Shown piece by piece: positions 11,812-25,000 of a DNA stretch of 64,000 nt. The stretch is from Pyrrhosoma nymphula (lineage: Eukaryota > Arthropoda > Insecta > Odonata > Coenagrionidae). Both the position numbers and the translations under genes were made by a program. Below the pieces are notes generated by a model, which searched no databases, was not told the DNA's origin, and saw only the letters and a list, made by a program, of their open reading frames with translations. The DNA lies in contig OY754329.1 of assembly GCA_963573305.1 (NCBI GenBank), positions 129,815,422 through 129,879,421 on the forward strand, written 5' to 3'. Each line of letters opens with the position of its first letter. Position 1 is the first letter of the stretch.

Positions 11812-12917
11812 GTTCGATATCCCACTAAAGCCACACCAAGGATTGATAATTACATGCACCATCCGGTGCGGTGCTCACCGCACCGTAGGGATGAGGGTCG
11901 GTTTGGTAGGGGTGAACGGTGTCCGGAAGGAGGGGGGCACGCCCACATCCAGGTAGAGAGAAGCACGCTGCATTTACATTATGTACCCTTGCTCTCTCCC
12001 TTGACACAAGCTTAAGGGTAGGAGGATATGGGGGCAGGGGGGGCAGGGGGGGGGGGGTCGCGCGTGGTCAGACTGAGAAATCACGCACACGCGTGAGCCC
12101 CCACTGAGGACGACGCTGCTGAAGGTCGCGGTGCCATTGTGAACAACACTGGAGAGATTCGATTTCGGCCGCCGGAAGTGTACGCGTTGGGTCAGGAAAG
12201 ATAAAAATATAAAAAATAAATACTCAAGGTGATAGGGGACGAATATGAAAAAAGCTGCGTCTGGATTTATAGAGGCGTGGGACATGTTCAGTATAATCTT
12301 TGAAAATATACGGGTGTATAAGAGAGTGATTCAGGCCTGAATTTGTAAGAATCTATGGTGATTACATTAGAAGTTTTCGAGTACTTTCTCGTATTAATTT
12401 TTAAAAAACGTTTCACACCTTATACGAGAAGCTTCGTCGGGAGGATGAGGTGAATAATCACCATCCGTCTACACACAAATACGCATAAGCTTCAAAGACT
12501 TGCCGTCTTTGAAGCTTATACGTATTTGCCGCGCGTTGATGCATATGAGGGAAATATTTAATATTACTTAATGGTTAGTTATTCTTCCGCTGGAAGGAAT
12601 ATTTTCCAAATGGAAATGAGACTATAACAGTCTTCTCTTTTGAAGTCACTTGGGACGCTTCACGTATGAATTGCGGAAGGTATTCCTCGCCGGAACCCTC
12701 ATTTTTTTCAAAAGCGATTTTATGCCCTGGAATGGTGATTCGGTATTGGCTGATGCATTCCACTGATGTGTTTCCATTGCCTTCATATGCTCTTTCAACC
12801 TTTGTCCAATATAACTTCTCTCTCAGCTGCAGGTACTTCACACCCCCATTGCTTGTAAGGGATGGTGACTATCCATAGGCGTTTTTAGAAGATCTTTAAT
12901 CTTCTAACTCCTAACAT
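11812..12917. other. Non-coding stretch
   Basis: No gene is seen. The segment has a G-homopolymer-rich patch near 12020-12060 and the hairpin listed separately. Confidence 0.4.
12476..12528. repeat. Hairpin, 24-bp arms, 5-base loop
   Basis: The arm CAAATACGCATAAGCTTC.. pairs with ..GAAGCTTATACGTATTTG across TTGCC with a single mismatch. The loop is too short for a microRNA precursor. Confidence 0.7.
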
Positions 12918-13045
12918 GGTTGATAAAAGATGCTGCGGAAGCCTTCACGACAAAATCTAGGGGTGTGTTAGAGAGGAGCATGCTATGGAGAGTAGTGTTA
13001 TGTAGGAGGGAAACTTGGACTCTGAGCAGAGAGTCTTTTTATGAG
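12918..13045 (+). pseudogene. LINE reverse-transcriptase fragment
   Basis: Translation reads IKDAAEAFTTKSRGVLERSM, then WRVVLCRRETWTLSRES. This corresponds to the ..AF..K..L......W.V.LYG.ETWTL segment downstream of the catalytic motifs in insect non-LTR elements. The fragment is about 40 codons long with no tail attached. It is too short to assign to a family. Confidence 0.6.
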
Positions 13046-13937
13046 GTTGTTCATAAACGAAACCATAGTACGATACATGTACGTACGGTACTCGTACATG
13101 GTTCTCTAGCAAGTCACTCGGGGTATATTTTGTAAACCAATGGTCACTGTGGACACCCTTGCCTTTCACCGCCTATTTTTAGTGATTTTCCATTCGATAT
13201 CCAAACCGGTGCCATCGTATTCGTGTAGAGATATACTTATAAAAACTTCTCAATACATGCAATTTAAACTTAATGTCTGCACTAACTTAAATGTAATTTA
13301 CTTCATCCATCGCCTCTTAGAAGTCTGCGAAGCGAACATACACATCCTGGTGACATTTTAAATTTCTTGCAATTAGCGTTTGCATGACTGCTATATCACG
13401 CGAAATAAGTTTTAAGGGTGTAGGTACCACATTTACATAATGGGAAGCGAACATGTTCTCCGTAAGTTATAAGTTAATGCTGGAAAAATTATGCCTTCAA
13501 TTTTGCATCAGTATATTTATTTTTAACTTGAGGAGTGAATGCGTCGGAATGAGTGATATATCACGTGACAAAAGTTTTAAGAATGTACTACAGAATCAAC
13601 GGCCAGCGATGCAATTACGTGGAGTACGAGAATAATAGAATACTAGGTAATTCTCCTCACTTTTTACTTTTGCAGACGTGACCCGTTTTGAAAATTTAAA
13701 TCATTGTCAAAGATAAGTCCCAACATTGATAATGACGTGAAACCATCGAAACTTGTTAGGTCAGCAAAAATGAAAAATGAGGAAACTTACCAAGTATTTT
13801 TTAACCATCGCGTTTATGAAGGTGCCTCTTTCATTTGATGAGGAGAGACAATTATCTCGGTCATTCCAAGGTAATGCACAGAAAAATGATTCCTTCAATT
13901 TTGAATTTATCTGGTTAAAAAAATAATTTTGGGTGAT
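13046..13937. other. Non-coding stretch, nothing recognised
   Basis: AT-rich, with only short chance open frames and no repeat ends. Confidence 0.4.
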
Positions 13938-14105
13938 TAGGGAAGGGGAAGAAAGGGAAGAGGTTTTATGGACGGGATGAAGAAGGATAGGACGAACGCC
14001 GAGATGAAGTAAGAAATATTATAGGTAGATTGGGTCCCGCGAATGTAAAAATCTAGAGGATTTTTATTCATTTCCATTTAAATCTACCTTAACCAGTAGA
14101 TTGCC
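13938..14105 (+). pseudogene. LINE family B, 3'-end fragment
   Basis: It carries GGTTTTATGGACGGGATGAA, GACGAACGCCGAGATGAAG, TCTAGAGGATTTTTATTCAT and the terminal CCAGTAGATTGCC. It therefore has the same final codons and tail as the copies at 8141 and 11005. It directly abuts the MITE that follows. Confidence 0.65.
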
Positions 14106-14669
14106 TAAAGGTAGTTTGAGCGAGAAAATTCCCTAGTCATAATTGAGATAATATTCGAATTTTATTTTTTAATTTCAACGTCTGTAAGAAGTATCGTATG
14201 AAGTAAATATTGTAACATTAATGGAGCAAAAATATAGCTATACATGACAAATATTCTCCGTAATTAAATATATCTACTTAAGTATCTAACTTGACCAATT
14301 TTTCACGTTGTGCGGCTAAAAAGCCTTTAAAATAGCAGGTTTTTTGTGATTCTGTAAAAATTACTGCGGTGAGTAATGGATTATTTATTATAAATAGTTG
14401 AGAAGACATACAAACTACACACCGTTAGTGTTTTGACGAAATCTAGGTGTTATAAATTCCTATTTTTTTCAATATTATCCCTCTGGATCGCACAGTCGTA
14501 ATCAATTCCATGTAAAACAGCTTGTATTTTCAGGAAAAATGTTCGAAAAGTAGTTCGGTAAGGGGTTAACATTTTGATATCATTGGAAAGATGGGGAAAG
14601 GTTTTTTCTTTCAAATGAGGCCAAATTCATCAACTTCTAGGTGAAATGATTTTTCGCTCAACCCACCTT
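14106..14669. mobile_element. MITE, 564 bp, TTAAGGTAGTTTGAGC family
   Basis: The left terminus TAAAGGTAGTTTGAGCGA and the right terminus (complement AAGGTGGGTTGAGCGAAAAA) form imperfect inverted repeats. A truncated second copy lies at 11651 and a diverged one at 49616. All share the interior CATTGGAAAGA or similar and GAGGCCAAATTCA near the right end. No transposase frame is present. The target duplication is not obvious, so I do not assign a superfamily. Confidence 0.65.
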
Positions 14670-17280
14670 GACAACATGGCGAGTGAACTAAATCGATTGA
14701 AAAAGAACCCTTCCGACCAGCATATCGAGGAGTATGGGGCGGCATGTCAGTGTGTTCCATTCTTCCACGCAGCTGTCCCTTGGAGTTTTTGGCTTGGGTC
14801 TTCGTCCTAACTGTGATCTCTCGGAATAATTTTTCTCGTCTGCACGTTCCGTGTCCACCGTAAGGGCGGAAGCAGCATGGAAACTCACCTATCCTCGGGA
14901 TACGTGCCAGCAGGGGGCATCGGGGTGGGATGGGGAGGGTTGGAAGTGGGGGGCAAAGAGTAGACGGGCCGCGTGGGTGTGATGCAGGGAAGACCAGGAC
15001 ATGGGGCGTCGATATTTTTAGCGTTTCACTTCCTGTTTAGGAACAATGTTTTTTTTTTAACCCGAACATTTACAGCCTTCGGTTCCAGGACCTGAGGTGG
15101 AAATTCCGTCCGGCGGTAGTCCCATCGTTGTCGAATTGAGTGTTGACATTCCGTTTGTCTTTGTTTTTTACATTTTTTTTCGCTGCATTCCCTGGAGGCG
15201 TACGTACGAAACATCATACGCAGCAGAAGTGGTGGTTGAAATCGCTGCAATCACGTTTACACCTCCGGGGGAAAAAAAAGAGGGCGAAGAAAAAATGATC
15301 GGGGATGTCATTTTTGGATCGCATTTCGCGCGAAGTTTCCTATCGTGTCCTGAAAAATCTTTATTTTTTTTCCATACCCAGTTATCTGTTGAAACTTGAG
15401 TTTTCGCGTAAAAACAATAGGAAATATTTTTTTCCATGGTTCACGGTGTTAGGTACTGATTGCTTTGATGAATATTTTGCCTTGCAACACCTCTTTCCAG
15501 TTCCAAGTTACTACCTCTACGGGAATTTTGATTTTTTAATTGGTGATCTATATGTGCAAGCATGCAACGTACTACATGTGTTTTCTTCGTTAGCTTTTTA
15601 TCTCTTAGAAGCATTGGCGCACGATTTCTGAATCGTTTATTCCATGATTCGTGAATAATCAAACGGAGTAATGCTGAACTGAAGTAAAGATAATCAACGA
15701 TATGAGGACATTACTATTCTCGAGCTTATGAGAGTAAAGAAACAAGTGATGGATTAAATTTTCTTGAGATGAAGAGTTCCATGTGGCCCGAAATTCACTG
15801 TAACGTATGATTGCATATTTGAGTGGCTAGTATAACTATGCAAAATATAATGTTCAAAGCAAACACAGCGATGGAATGGAAGGACGATATAGGAATTCTC
15901 GATGATCTATTGCAGAGCCAGATGAAGTAGTGCGCGAGTAAAAGTCATTTTCTAGAAGCTCCTTTTCATTAATATTCTAATAATGTCTAGAATTTTGGCA
16001 GCATTAATTCAGCACCGACAAGGGCCTCGAGAAATTTTCTTTTAATTTCAACAGACTAACGACAGAAATATGCTCAGTGAATAACAACCGCAGCTTTCAT
16101 AATATAATTTCTGTTTTTCTTCAGAACGGTTAACAGCCTCTAGCTATCTATCAGTCTCAGTTTCTTGCTCTCTTCAGTGGATATCATTTAGGCAGGCAGT
16201 GGCATCCTAAAGTTCGTATTTGTTACTAAGCGATGTAAATTTTTAAAAGTAAAAATAGATAAAAAGAAAAGGAAAGGCTCAAAAACATAGAAAATCTGGT
16301 CTGACAAAACTGTTAAGTTTCAAATAAACGGAACTAATACATTGCTGTTTTTTTTAATATGGTAGCATGTGAGGTAAAACAGTTTCATGAGCGCGTATTT
16401 TTGAGATAAAAGCAATGCATTCCTACCATACTGAGAGAAACCTACGCAGCTAAATAATAGGATATAATTTCAATGAAAGTAGCTTTCAGCCGATATTTCT
16501 TTTAAACGAATTAAGTGAATTTTCATTGCGTTAAGGGATTAATCCTTTTCACTAATTAAATAAAATGGAGTCGGTAGGAGAGAAAGATAAAATCGGAGGG
16601 CGCATTTTAATGGGCGCATTTCCCCCCCATAACCGTGTTCTGTTTTTTTTATTAAGGGCAAGAAATTTTCGATTGGAGAAGCCCCCATAACGACATTGGG
16701 AGCGAAAAATTGGATTTCGGAGGGAGGCACGGGCATGAAAGCTTCCACGGAAGATAGAAGCTACGCAGCTCGCTCCCGGCGGCTCAGGCCCTGCCGAAAT
16801 GGAATCGAAAGGACATGGAAGGAATATATGAGGGACGACGGGAGCGAGACAAACACGAATGAGAGCAAGGCTCTTGAGAGTACGCCGTCACGGCGTCCTC
16901 GCCAAATTTTACAAGCCGACATCGCATGCAGGGATGAAGAAGAAGAAGAAAAAGAAATACTGAGGACGGAATACGGATAGCTCCAACGCCTGTATCTGGA
17001 TCGCCCTTTAAAGACACGCCGAACAAAGAAAAAACACATTTCACGGCATTTAATATGATATGCGTGCATTGAGAGGAACTGCGGAAGCTCAATCTATATT
17101 TTTGCGAAAAATAGCCTCGGAACATTTCGCTAAAACTTGAAATGGAGGACGCAAGGTCACTAGCCTTTGTAGTATCTACACCGCGTGCAGTTATCCCTTA
17201 TGACGGTTATGGCACTCTACTGGTAATATTTGGCACATTTTCACCTGAGTGCCAAGAGAGTAATCAAAGGATAGTAATAG
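14670..17280. other. Non-coding stretch, nothing recognised
   Basis: The open frames around 15.1-15.6 kb and 16.7-17.1 kb overlap on both strands and match no protein I know. No repeat termini are seen. Confidence 0.4.
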
Positions 17281-17544
17281 TATGGTGCAAATGTCATGAG
17301 TTTAGGTCAAATAATATTTTTTTTGTCAGTCTTTTATTTCTGTCTTTTTATGTCTATGTATTTTTATATTTAATGACTGTAAATTTACCATTATGTAACC
17401 AAAACAGAACTGTCAAACATTTAACATCATGCATCATTGTTTATAGTCCTGAAGATGGATGAATAAAAATCCGAAACTTCGGCAAAAGTAAAAAAAAAAA
17501 AAAATATATATTATTTGACCTAAACTCATTACATTTGCACCATA
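17281..17544 (+). mobile_element. Element with a Penelope-like tail inside about 45-bp inverted flanks
   Basis: The left flank TATGGTGCAAATGTCATGAG..GTCAAATAATAT reappears inverted at the right as ATATTATTTGACC..TGCACCATA, with one clear mismatch. Between them, at 17447-17502, lies the tail TCCTGAAGATGGATGAATAA, then CGAAACTTCGGC and an A-rich run. The same tail occurs at 55649-55700 (TCCTGAAGAAGCATGTATAA, GCGAAACGTCGG). Inverted copies of flanking DNA around a short insert are a known feature of Penelope-like insertions, but no Penelope protein is seen. Confidence 0.55.
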
Positions 17545-20536
17545 TAGAAAAACAGGTCGAGAATAAATAGCATTTGATAGTAATAGTCTATTGTCGCCGT
17601 CAAAATAGTACAGATCTGGACTTAGACGTGCTATACATTAACATTTAGAATGATTCGTAGGACATATCGTCGGAAAGAGGTTTTCTTTGCCTTTAAAATG
17701 AAATGAATTTTATATCGATGTCGTTTACCTTCTTGGTGTGAATCATTATAAATTAAATCAAAACACGGTAAAATTGCCCAAATCCACCACTTGATCTTGT
17801 TTAAAACCTTGTGGAATAACTATCGTGAATCGCAGTAGGGCCAAACCTTACCACGATTAAAGTATCTTCTCTCCTCTAACTATCAAATAATATGCGGCCA
17901 GATCGAATTTCGGGAGCTATTCCCGTTAAACTCACCATTAGTGGCAGAAGTTTTTTTATACATCTATATTTATTTAAAATCTCTGTAAGCTGTAGTTCTG
18001 TGAATTTTATTTTTTTTGCAAATATTACTCTGCGTGCACTAGGCTAAATTAAAACACATGGAAATAGAAATGTTTCCTGAATACTTTTTTATCGCAGAAA
18101 AAGGTTGATGTTCCAGCACTTTCACCCATCAAGGTTATCAATCGCTCAAGGCATCTAAACATCACACACAAAATGAATATCATTCGTAATTCAGCAGCGC
18201 TGGGACGAATATTCAAATATAAACAAAGGGTTTAAAAATCGTAACGCAAATAAGCTAATAGTGATGATTCCCATCACAGATTCCTTCTGCCTTATAACGA
18301 AGGGACTGCCTGAGTTATCGAAGAATGAATGCCCTTTCGTGAAGGGATGCCAAAGAGTCGATCCCAGCGGTGAAACCACAACGTCAAGTCAATATTTTAA
18401 ATCCAAAATTGCGCCGTGCAGATGTTTACAGAGAATGAATCAGCTCCTCAATGAACCTTTTCAACTGTCTTAAAGAATTCATAAATTAATTTCGCTGGCT
18501 TTGGCGGCTGCCGCGACTCAAATCTTGAAGTTTTGACGATGAAAGGGCGGAAATAAGGAAAACAGAAATGGTGGTTCAATATTCCGCCAATTTCCAGGAG
18601 ATTCCAGAAATGGGCGAATTTTTCATTACTGGAAAATTTGCACTAAGCAAACGTAACACATTCAAAGCTTCCCAGTAGCTAGCTTTCTTGAGTATTCTGA
18701 AAGAGACGAAATTCTCTTGTTTCGAGTGAGGGTGCTCCGCCAATTTCCTTGGCTCCCTCCGTACCTCTCACGAAGTCTCAACTCCCAACTCCAGGCAAGC
18801 TTCAAAGAGATTCCGTATATATATTCCCAACATTTCTTGGGACTCGGAATTTTCAGATGGCAATAGTTTTGAGGGCAAGGTGGGAGTCAAGGAAGTAGGT
18901 GTATTGTTCCGCTGCTGACGAAGGGCCCTGGGGTAAGTGTGATACCTGAGATACACCAGCAAAGCTCAAGCTATGTGACTTCACGTGTAACACAAATTCC
19001 TCTGAAACCGCAGACGGCTCAGGGAAAGAAACTAGTACTTGAAAACAGTTAGGAATACCTATAAAGCAAGTCTTACCCCTTCAAAGCTAAAGGCATATTA
19101 AAAATAAATTAATAATATAAAGTATGTGCAAGTATTTACGGAAGCAATAGTCAAGGACGGTGAGATGAGTGCACAAGTAGCTCCATAGTGACACGAGGAC
19201 TCCATGAATTTAAAAAAATTAGAGAGAATAAATAAATGTTTACTTCCCAAGGTGGTTTTCCACTGGCAGCTATATTGAGCCACCAATCTATTACAAATTT
19301 CGCGAGTGGGTGCACAGTAAATAAACATGGTCAAAATAATCCTACTGTAATATTATTTTACCCCAGAGTAAACATTTGCAATTTCATTACCACAACTTAC
19401 AGACAATCGCTTGCGGAATTTACTTGAGGAAATGAAACTGATTTTTCGATAATGTGAAGTTCTTTCGCCAGGGTAAACACTCCCGCAGTTTCTTGCGGAA
19501 GCAACTTGCGCGAGTATGCGCGTAACATCAGTCTAATGGTGTACGATCGTTGGAAAAATTGCCTACTCCCGATTGGTGCGCTACAAATATAAATTTTCTT
19601 TTGGGAGTGAAATTTTGATTCGGTAAATTTTGAAACTGAGTTCTGTGAACTCAGTAAGTAAAATATTTTGCTCAAAGAAAAACGAAACCACATTAACATC
19701 CGTAAAAATATTACCTACTAAGAGATCGTCTCGATCAATCCTCATTCCTTGCAGGACACTGAATTATTCACTTATTGTAACTGAATTATTCACACTAGGT
19801 ATTGTGATCAACTGCGTTTAGTTTCACTCTTCGGTCGGCGAAACTGCATTGTTTTTCGCACCGTGGGATAGTAAGGAAAATTCATTCTCATAACACATAT
19901 ATTCCCTCCTTCAGGTATATCATAAAATTATAATATAGTGAACTAAACGACTCCGTGTCAAATCTTCCAGCTGAAATGTGTCTCACGCACTGTAAATATA
20001 TTTCTACGATATTATAATAATCATCTTATTCCTACCGTATTCAACCAATTGATTGGCCGGTTACTGGACTGTCCTCCCCACAAAAAATGTTTAGCCAACC
20101 AAACCAGTAATCCCTCTCACGTTCCACATATCATATTCCTAATAAGTCGCGGAAATTTCCCAAACTTTTTCATACTTTTCCACGTTTTCTCAACGTATCC
20201 ACCGTGTATCACCTGGAACAGGCTGGTTATAAAATAACCCGATGATCGTCCGAACAAAAACATTAACTTGAACTCGCGTGAACAGATGGACGAACATGCT
20301 CTGGCGAGAGACTTAAGAAACTAATTTTCTCGGACTAAAAACTCGCACAAACGAATTCAAGATTTATAAGGCTAACCCCTGGTTTAAGAGGCTCCAAGTA
20401 CTAGTCTAATTGAGGACCCGATTTGGACTAATAGTTGATGTACTCGGTTTCGCTACAAGTCCAGGCTTAGCGTTCAACCAGCATGCTATATATTTTTACT
20501 TTCCCACCATCGCCGTTGCTTTTTAACGTTTACTCA
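17545..20536. other. Non-coding stretch, nothing firmly recognised
   Basis: No coding relic was found. At 19360-19510 the segments GAGTAAACATTTGC, ATCGCTTGCGGAATTTACTT and GGGTAAACACTCCCGCAG resemble the CGCTTGC-rich patch at 11440-11640. This may be a decayed repeat family; I could not define its ends. Confidence 0.3.
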
Positions 20537-21400
20537 GAAGAAATGGTAAGGGAAGCAAGGGGGTAGGAGGATGTAGTAATAAAGGTAGGAGGTCAGCTGA
20601 TAAAATCAGAGAGATTTGCAGATGATCAAGCATTGGTTAGTCAGTCTGCCAAGGGGTTACAGTCAATAGTAAATGCATTAGAGGTGCAGTGCGAAAAGTA
20701 TGGGATGAAGATCAACCACAAGAAAACGAATGTGATGAGATTTTCTATAAGTAAGAAGGCGAGGCTGAATATAAGGGTGGGAGGGCAGAAGATAGAGCAG
20801 GTCGAGCAGTTTACGTATCTGGGGAGTATTTTAGAGGAGAATGGTTTTAGTGGTAGGGATATCAGATGCAGAATTGCCGTGGCTAAAGAAGCATTTTCTA
20901 AGAGAAGGGACGTAAAGAAAAGGCAGGTGAAAACTCTGATATGGAGTGTGGCGCTATATGGGTCGGAAACTTTGTCATTGCGAAGGGAGGATAAGCGTAG
21001 ACTTGAAGCGTTTGAGATGTGAGTTTAGAGAAGGATGGAGAAGGTGAGCTGGTTGGCGAGGAAGACGAAAGAGGAGGTATTGGATATGGTTAGAGAGGAG
21101 GCGGAGAAGGCAGAAGAGATGGATGGAGGAGGTTTTGAGAGGAGAGGGCATGTTGAAGAGAGTGATAGAGGGGAGAACACTGGGGAAGCGTGGGAGAGGA
21201 AGGAAGAGTATAGGAATTCTGGACGAAATAAGAGGAAGTAGAAGATATGAAGAATTGAAGAGTGATTTAATGGTGGGACATCCTTAGAAGGGAAAACGAG
21301 ACAATGTGTCAGAAATTGGGATGTAGAACGGGGACTGTCCAAGAACCTACCAATCAGCTGGTAGAATACTTGAATGAAATGATCCGGAATAAAACAGTTG
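20537..21400 (+). pseudogene. LINE family A: reverse transcriptase C-terminal half plus 3' tail, inactivated
   Basis: This is the best-preserved LINE relic in the window. Translation from 20537 reaches ERFADDQALV, whose FADD (20615-20626) is reverse transcriptase catalytic motif C. It continues with LEVQCEKYGMKINHKKTNVM and QKIEQVEQFTYLGSILEENG (motifs D/E and thumb), then WSVALYGSETLSLRREDKRR. A stop sits just upstream (about 20564). Two tryptophan positions near 21020 have become stops, and a frameshift follows near 21095, after which IEGRTLGKRGRGRKSIGILD is in another frame. The tail carries CCTACCAATCAGCTGGTAGA. The endonuclease and RT fingers are missing, so this is a 5'-truncated dead copy. 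The shadow frame on the opposite strand has no meaning. Confidence 0.85.
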
Positions 21401-21754
21401 GAACTAACGCCAATAAACGACGTTATGAATTCTGGGTGAACGAAAGCGCATAGCGAACTTTCTAAAGGATGACTGCCCGTTGGTATTTTGCGGCGGTAAG
21501 CGCCAAAGCTTACAGTTAACAAAGCATGGGTTATCTTTTACTTCCCCAGGACTGTAGCTGCCACGAATAATGCCAATAAGGGCAAAAGACGAAGATATAG
21601 TACTGTTTTGACAAAATAGCTGAAGGACCGTCCTTAGACCTACTTTTTACCAGGCCTAAGAGTGAGTAATGCAGAGTTTTTTTGGAAATGATTTCCATTT
21701 TTCAATATAAATCATTACAATAGATACCATAACAATTCTACTACTACTGTAATT

Positions 21755-22045
21755 CTACCCAGTGGCGCATCTAGAATTTGGCTCTGTGGGGAGTCCAGAA
21801 TATTTGTGATAGGTGAAATAGATAGGGTCTGAGTACAGCCTAATGGGGGGGCCTGGGCTGGGGATTATGTTTGAAAATCAAAACAACACTGTATTTTATA
21901 GTCCTTTTTGAAGTTTTTAAAGACATTTTGTTTGTTAATTTTTTTTATATATTAATGTTGTCCATTAACAAAGTTGCTTCCGGGGGAGGGGGTTCCGGTC
22001 CCGTTTGTCCCCCCCTCGTAAATACTATCTAGCTAATACACCACC
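21755..22045. mobile_element. DNA-transposon end of the CAGTGGCG type (fragment)
   Basis: CAGTGGCGCATCTAGAATTT, then a G-rich run, a weakly conserved AT interior and a distal GGGGGAGGGGGTTCCGGTCC with a C-run. Short elements with CAGTGGCG(T/C)A.CTAG ends and G-rich/C-rich flanks are widespread in arthropods. A matching right end (CGCCACTG) is not present, so the copy is truncated or decayed. Confidence 0.45.
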
Positions 22046-25000
22046 CCGTAAATAACACCTGTTTCAGGCGCATTAACTTCTCAGCTGAATCACTCCATAT
22101 GGCACTCCGATTGCGCATTGTAACGACTTCAATATTCTCCAGTGCTATATCACCGTATGGTTCCGTCTATTCTCCTCTTTAATCTAGGATTCTAAATAAG
22201 GTCTTCCCCCGCATCCCGTACGAAATGGGGAAGTGACGACAGTTCACTCACAACACTTTGAGCCCATAAGGGAGTATAGTCAGTCCCATGTTTGAGCGGT
22301 GTCGAAACGCCCTCGGAATGAGAGCACGGGGAGGGGGGTTTGAAGGACTGCAGAAAGAACGACAGCAGAAGTCGTGCAGCCAGCCATCCAGCGCTTATTT
22401 CGTAAAAAAAAGCACAGCACAGAGCGTGCGGTGAGCAGTGCAGCAGGTCTTTCGTAAGGGCACCAGCGCGCGCGATTAAACTAGCGAGCCGGGCAGCCGG
22501 CCGGCTTCGAATGCCACAGAGATAATGCGGAAAGCGGAAAGGAAGAGGAATGTCACGCGCTCAAAGGGAGTGTGGACCAAGTCCCCGCGAGCAGAATCTT
22601 AACAGGGCATCGGAGAAGAAATAATTGTCAGGCTGTGACATAGATTAAGGTATGGAGCGATAGATAGATAGAGTAAGGTAAGGCTGGAGCGATACTTGTC
22701 TATCTACAGATTTGCGTGAAACTTATACGTGTTCTTATGAGTGATATCTATAGATTAAAGTGAAAAATTGCATTTTACCGATTTGATTTTTCAGCAATTC
22801 GATGCTGTTTTAATACGTAGCCTTGTGGCTTATGAAATATACTTCTTAATAATTCTATTAAATACGTAGAGATTATCTTTTCAACGCAAAATAATACGAA
22901 GTGTCACGCCGAGTCAGAAATCGAAAAAAACATATTTCAATATGATTTTCGTCAAACTTTCGAATACCACACTGAAAACTATCAATAGCTCAAGTCACAA
23001 CGTGCTTTATTTAGGCAAAAATGTAAAAAAATATAATTTTTAAATCATACCAAATTCTGCATGTATGGTGAGTTACACCGCATAAATCGATGCAATTTAA
23101 TGAAATTTGATCCTAGTATTTTTCCACTTGAAAAATTTTAAACTGTTCACTCAATGGCCCACGATTACCGTTCCAACCAACTTCCAAGCAAGAGAAAGAT
23201 GGAACCATAAGGCGCGATAGCACAGGGTAATGAATGTTCCTTCGGAGATTTCCGCGGTGATGAAGTAAATGCTTTTCCATTCTCGGGTGTTCACCGCGTA
23301 TAAATCGTCATTCTAGGCAACAGTTTCACCCGTGTCCCAACTGGGGTCTTCTGGTCGAAGTGGAGAAATAACTTGGGGAGTACTTCTTGGGACTGGTGGA
23401 ATACTTGAAGAATAAGTGGGTCAAAGTGTGGAGAGGCTTCGACCTGAGGACGCCCGCAGCTATGTTAGGCGGATCATTTTCGCAAGTATATTTCGCGTGA
23501 TTTTCATATCGGACCTGTATCGTATTAATTAGCGTATTGCATTTCGTGTCCTCTCTTATGTTTTACGCATTCCATCTGACCGCGTAAAATACTACAAAAT
23601 TGGTTCCACATTGAGCAATACTGACCCGATGCTGATTTGTGCCGAATTGTGAGCTGATTATTGCCTTATATATGTATGTCCGGGCAAGAATCGTATACCC
23701 TTTTTGTACCCCACAGTTCAAACTCCCCATCCAAGCGCCCTATCGATCATGTGCTTTTAATTTTGAGCTCTATAATAAGAAATAAGTATTGTCTGTTAAT
23801 GTACAAGTTACCAGCTGCATTTACACTTCTTCGCGCATTGGGTTTGTTGAAAGTTTTGTAGAATGCATCGTAAATATCTGCATTTAATCCCAGAAGCATT
23901 ACCAAGGAACAAAAGCATAGTTAAACTTTAAAACATATGCTTAACAGCTTCAAAATTATATTTCCACAGATACCCTTATACATCTTTATGGTTTGCCTCT
24001 ACCAGGACTTGTGCCTCAATGGCACATTGATACACACCGATTTTTTCGAAAACGAGAGAGTAAACCGAAAAACGGAATTCGCATCTGTGATATAAGAGTC
24101 ACCCTCCACAGCATTCATGACGTAAAACAAAAACTAGCTAATATTGTACAAGTTATATAGTAATACTGGATGCAACTGTTTCAGGCATGTAGGTATATGT
24201 TAACATAAACTGAAAAGAGTTAGACGTGATAATTAAGTTAGAAATAATTCCACACTTTAAGAGTATAGCAGCCTCGTGCGACGCAATAAATATCCCCTAA
24301 AAATAAACGTACCAATGCGATATCTCCACTATATCGCACATCGAATACGATGCAACGCAACGTTTCGCAAGCCTTAGAGGAAATTTCACGTCGGGAGAAC
24401 GAGAGGAAAAATGAGAGAGGTCGAAAGTGTGTGTATTTGTAGAAGAAAATAGGAAATGAGAAAGAGGCGGGTTTGGTTGGATGAAGCAATCTCGAGGAGA
24501 AGTACCAACTGGGGAAGGGTTTTAAGGGTGGGAAGGGAGAGGCGGTTTATGGAGAGAGAGAGAGAGGGGTAGTTATGGGAAGGGAAGAAGTGGGAAATAA
24601 GGGCGGGGCCGAAATTAGGCCGTGGTTCGTGCAAAAATGAGGTCTCGCACCACTTTCGAAAAGAAGTCGATAAACTGCCGAGTGCTGCACTCAAGAAGAA
24701 CCTACAACCTTCCCTATTTTCATTGCGAATTGGTCTGGAAATAAGTGAACTGCCGGAGGGAGCATTTTTTTCGAATCAAAATGGCTAATTAAAACTAGAG
24801 TTGGAAAGAAGATGGGGTGCATCACTAGAAAGAAATTTCCAGACACTGCAGAACTGGCACTATTAATGACTTTCAACAAGTAAGCGGATATTTACTGCAG
24901 CAATTACATATTGATTAGGACGCAAAAACTACAGCCGTAACTTCAGAGCTTAGGATAAATGATGCTTAACCCAACAAGAAAAACGTACAGAACAAAACTA

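Noticed and set aside
21025..21522. 165-codon minus-strand frame
   Set aside because: It is the antisense shadow of the LINE family A relic, whose plus-strand reading matches known LINE modules.
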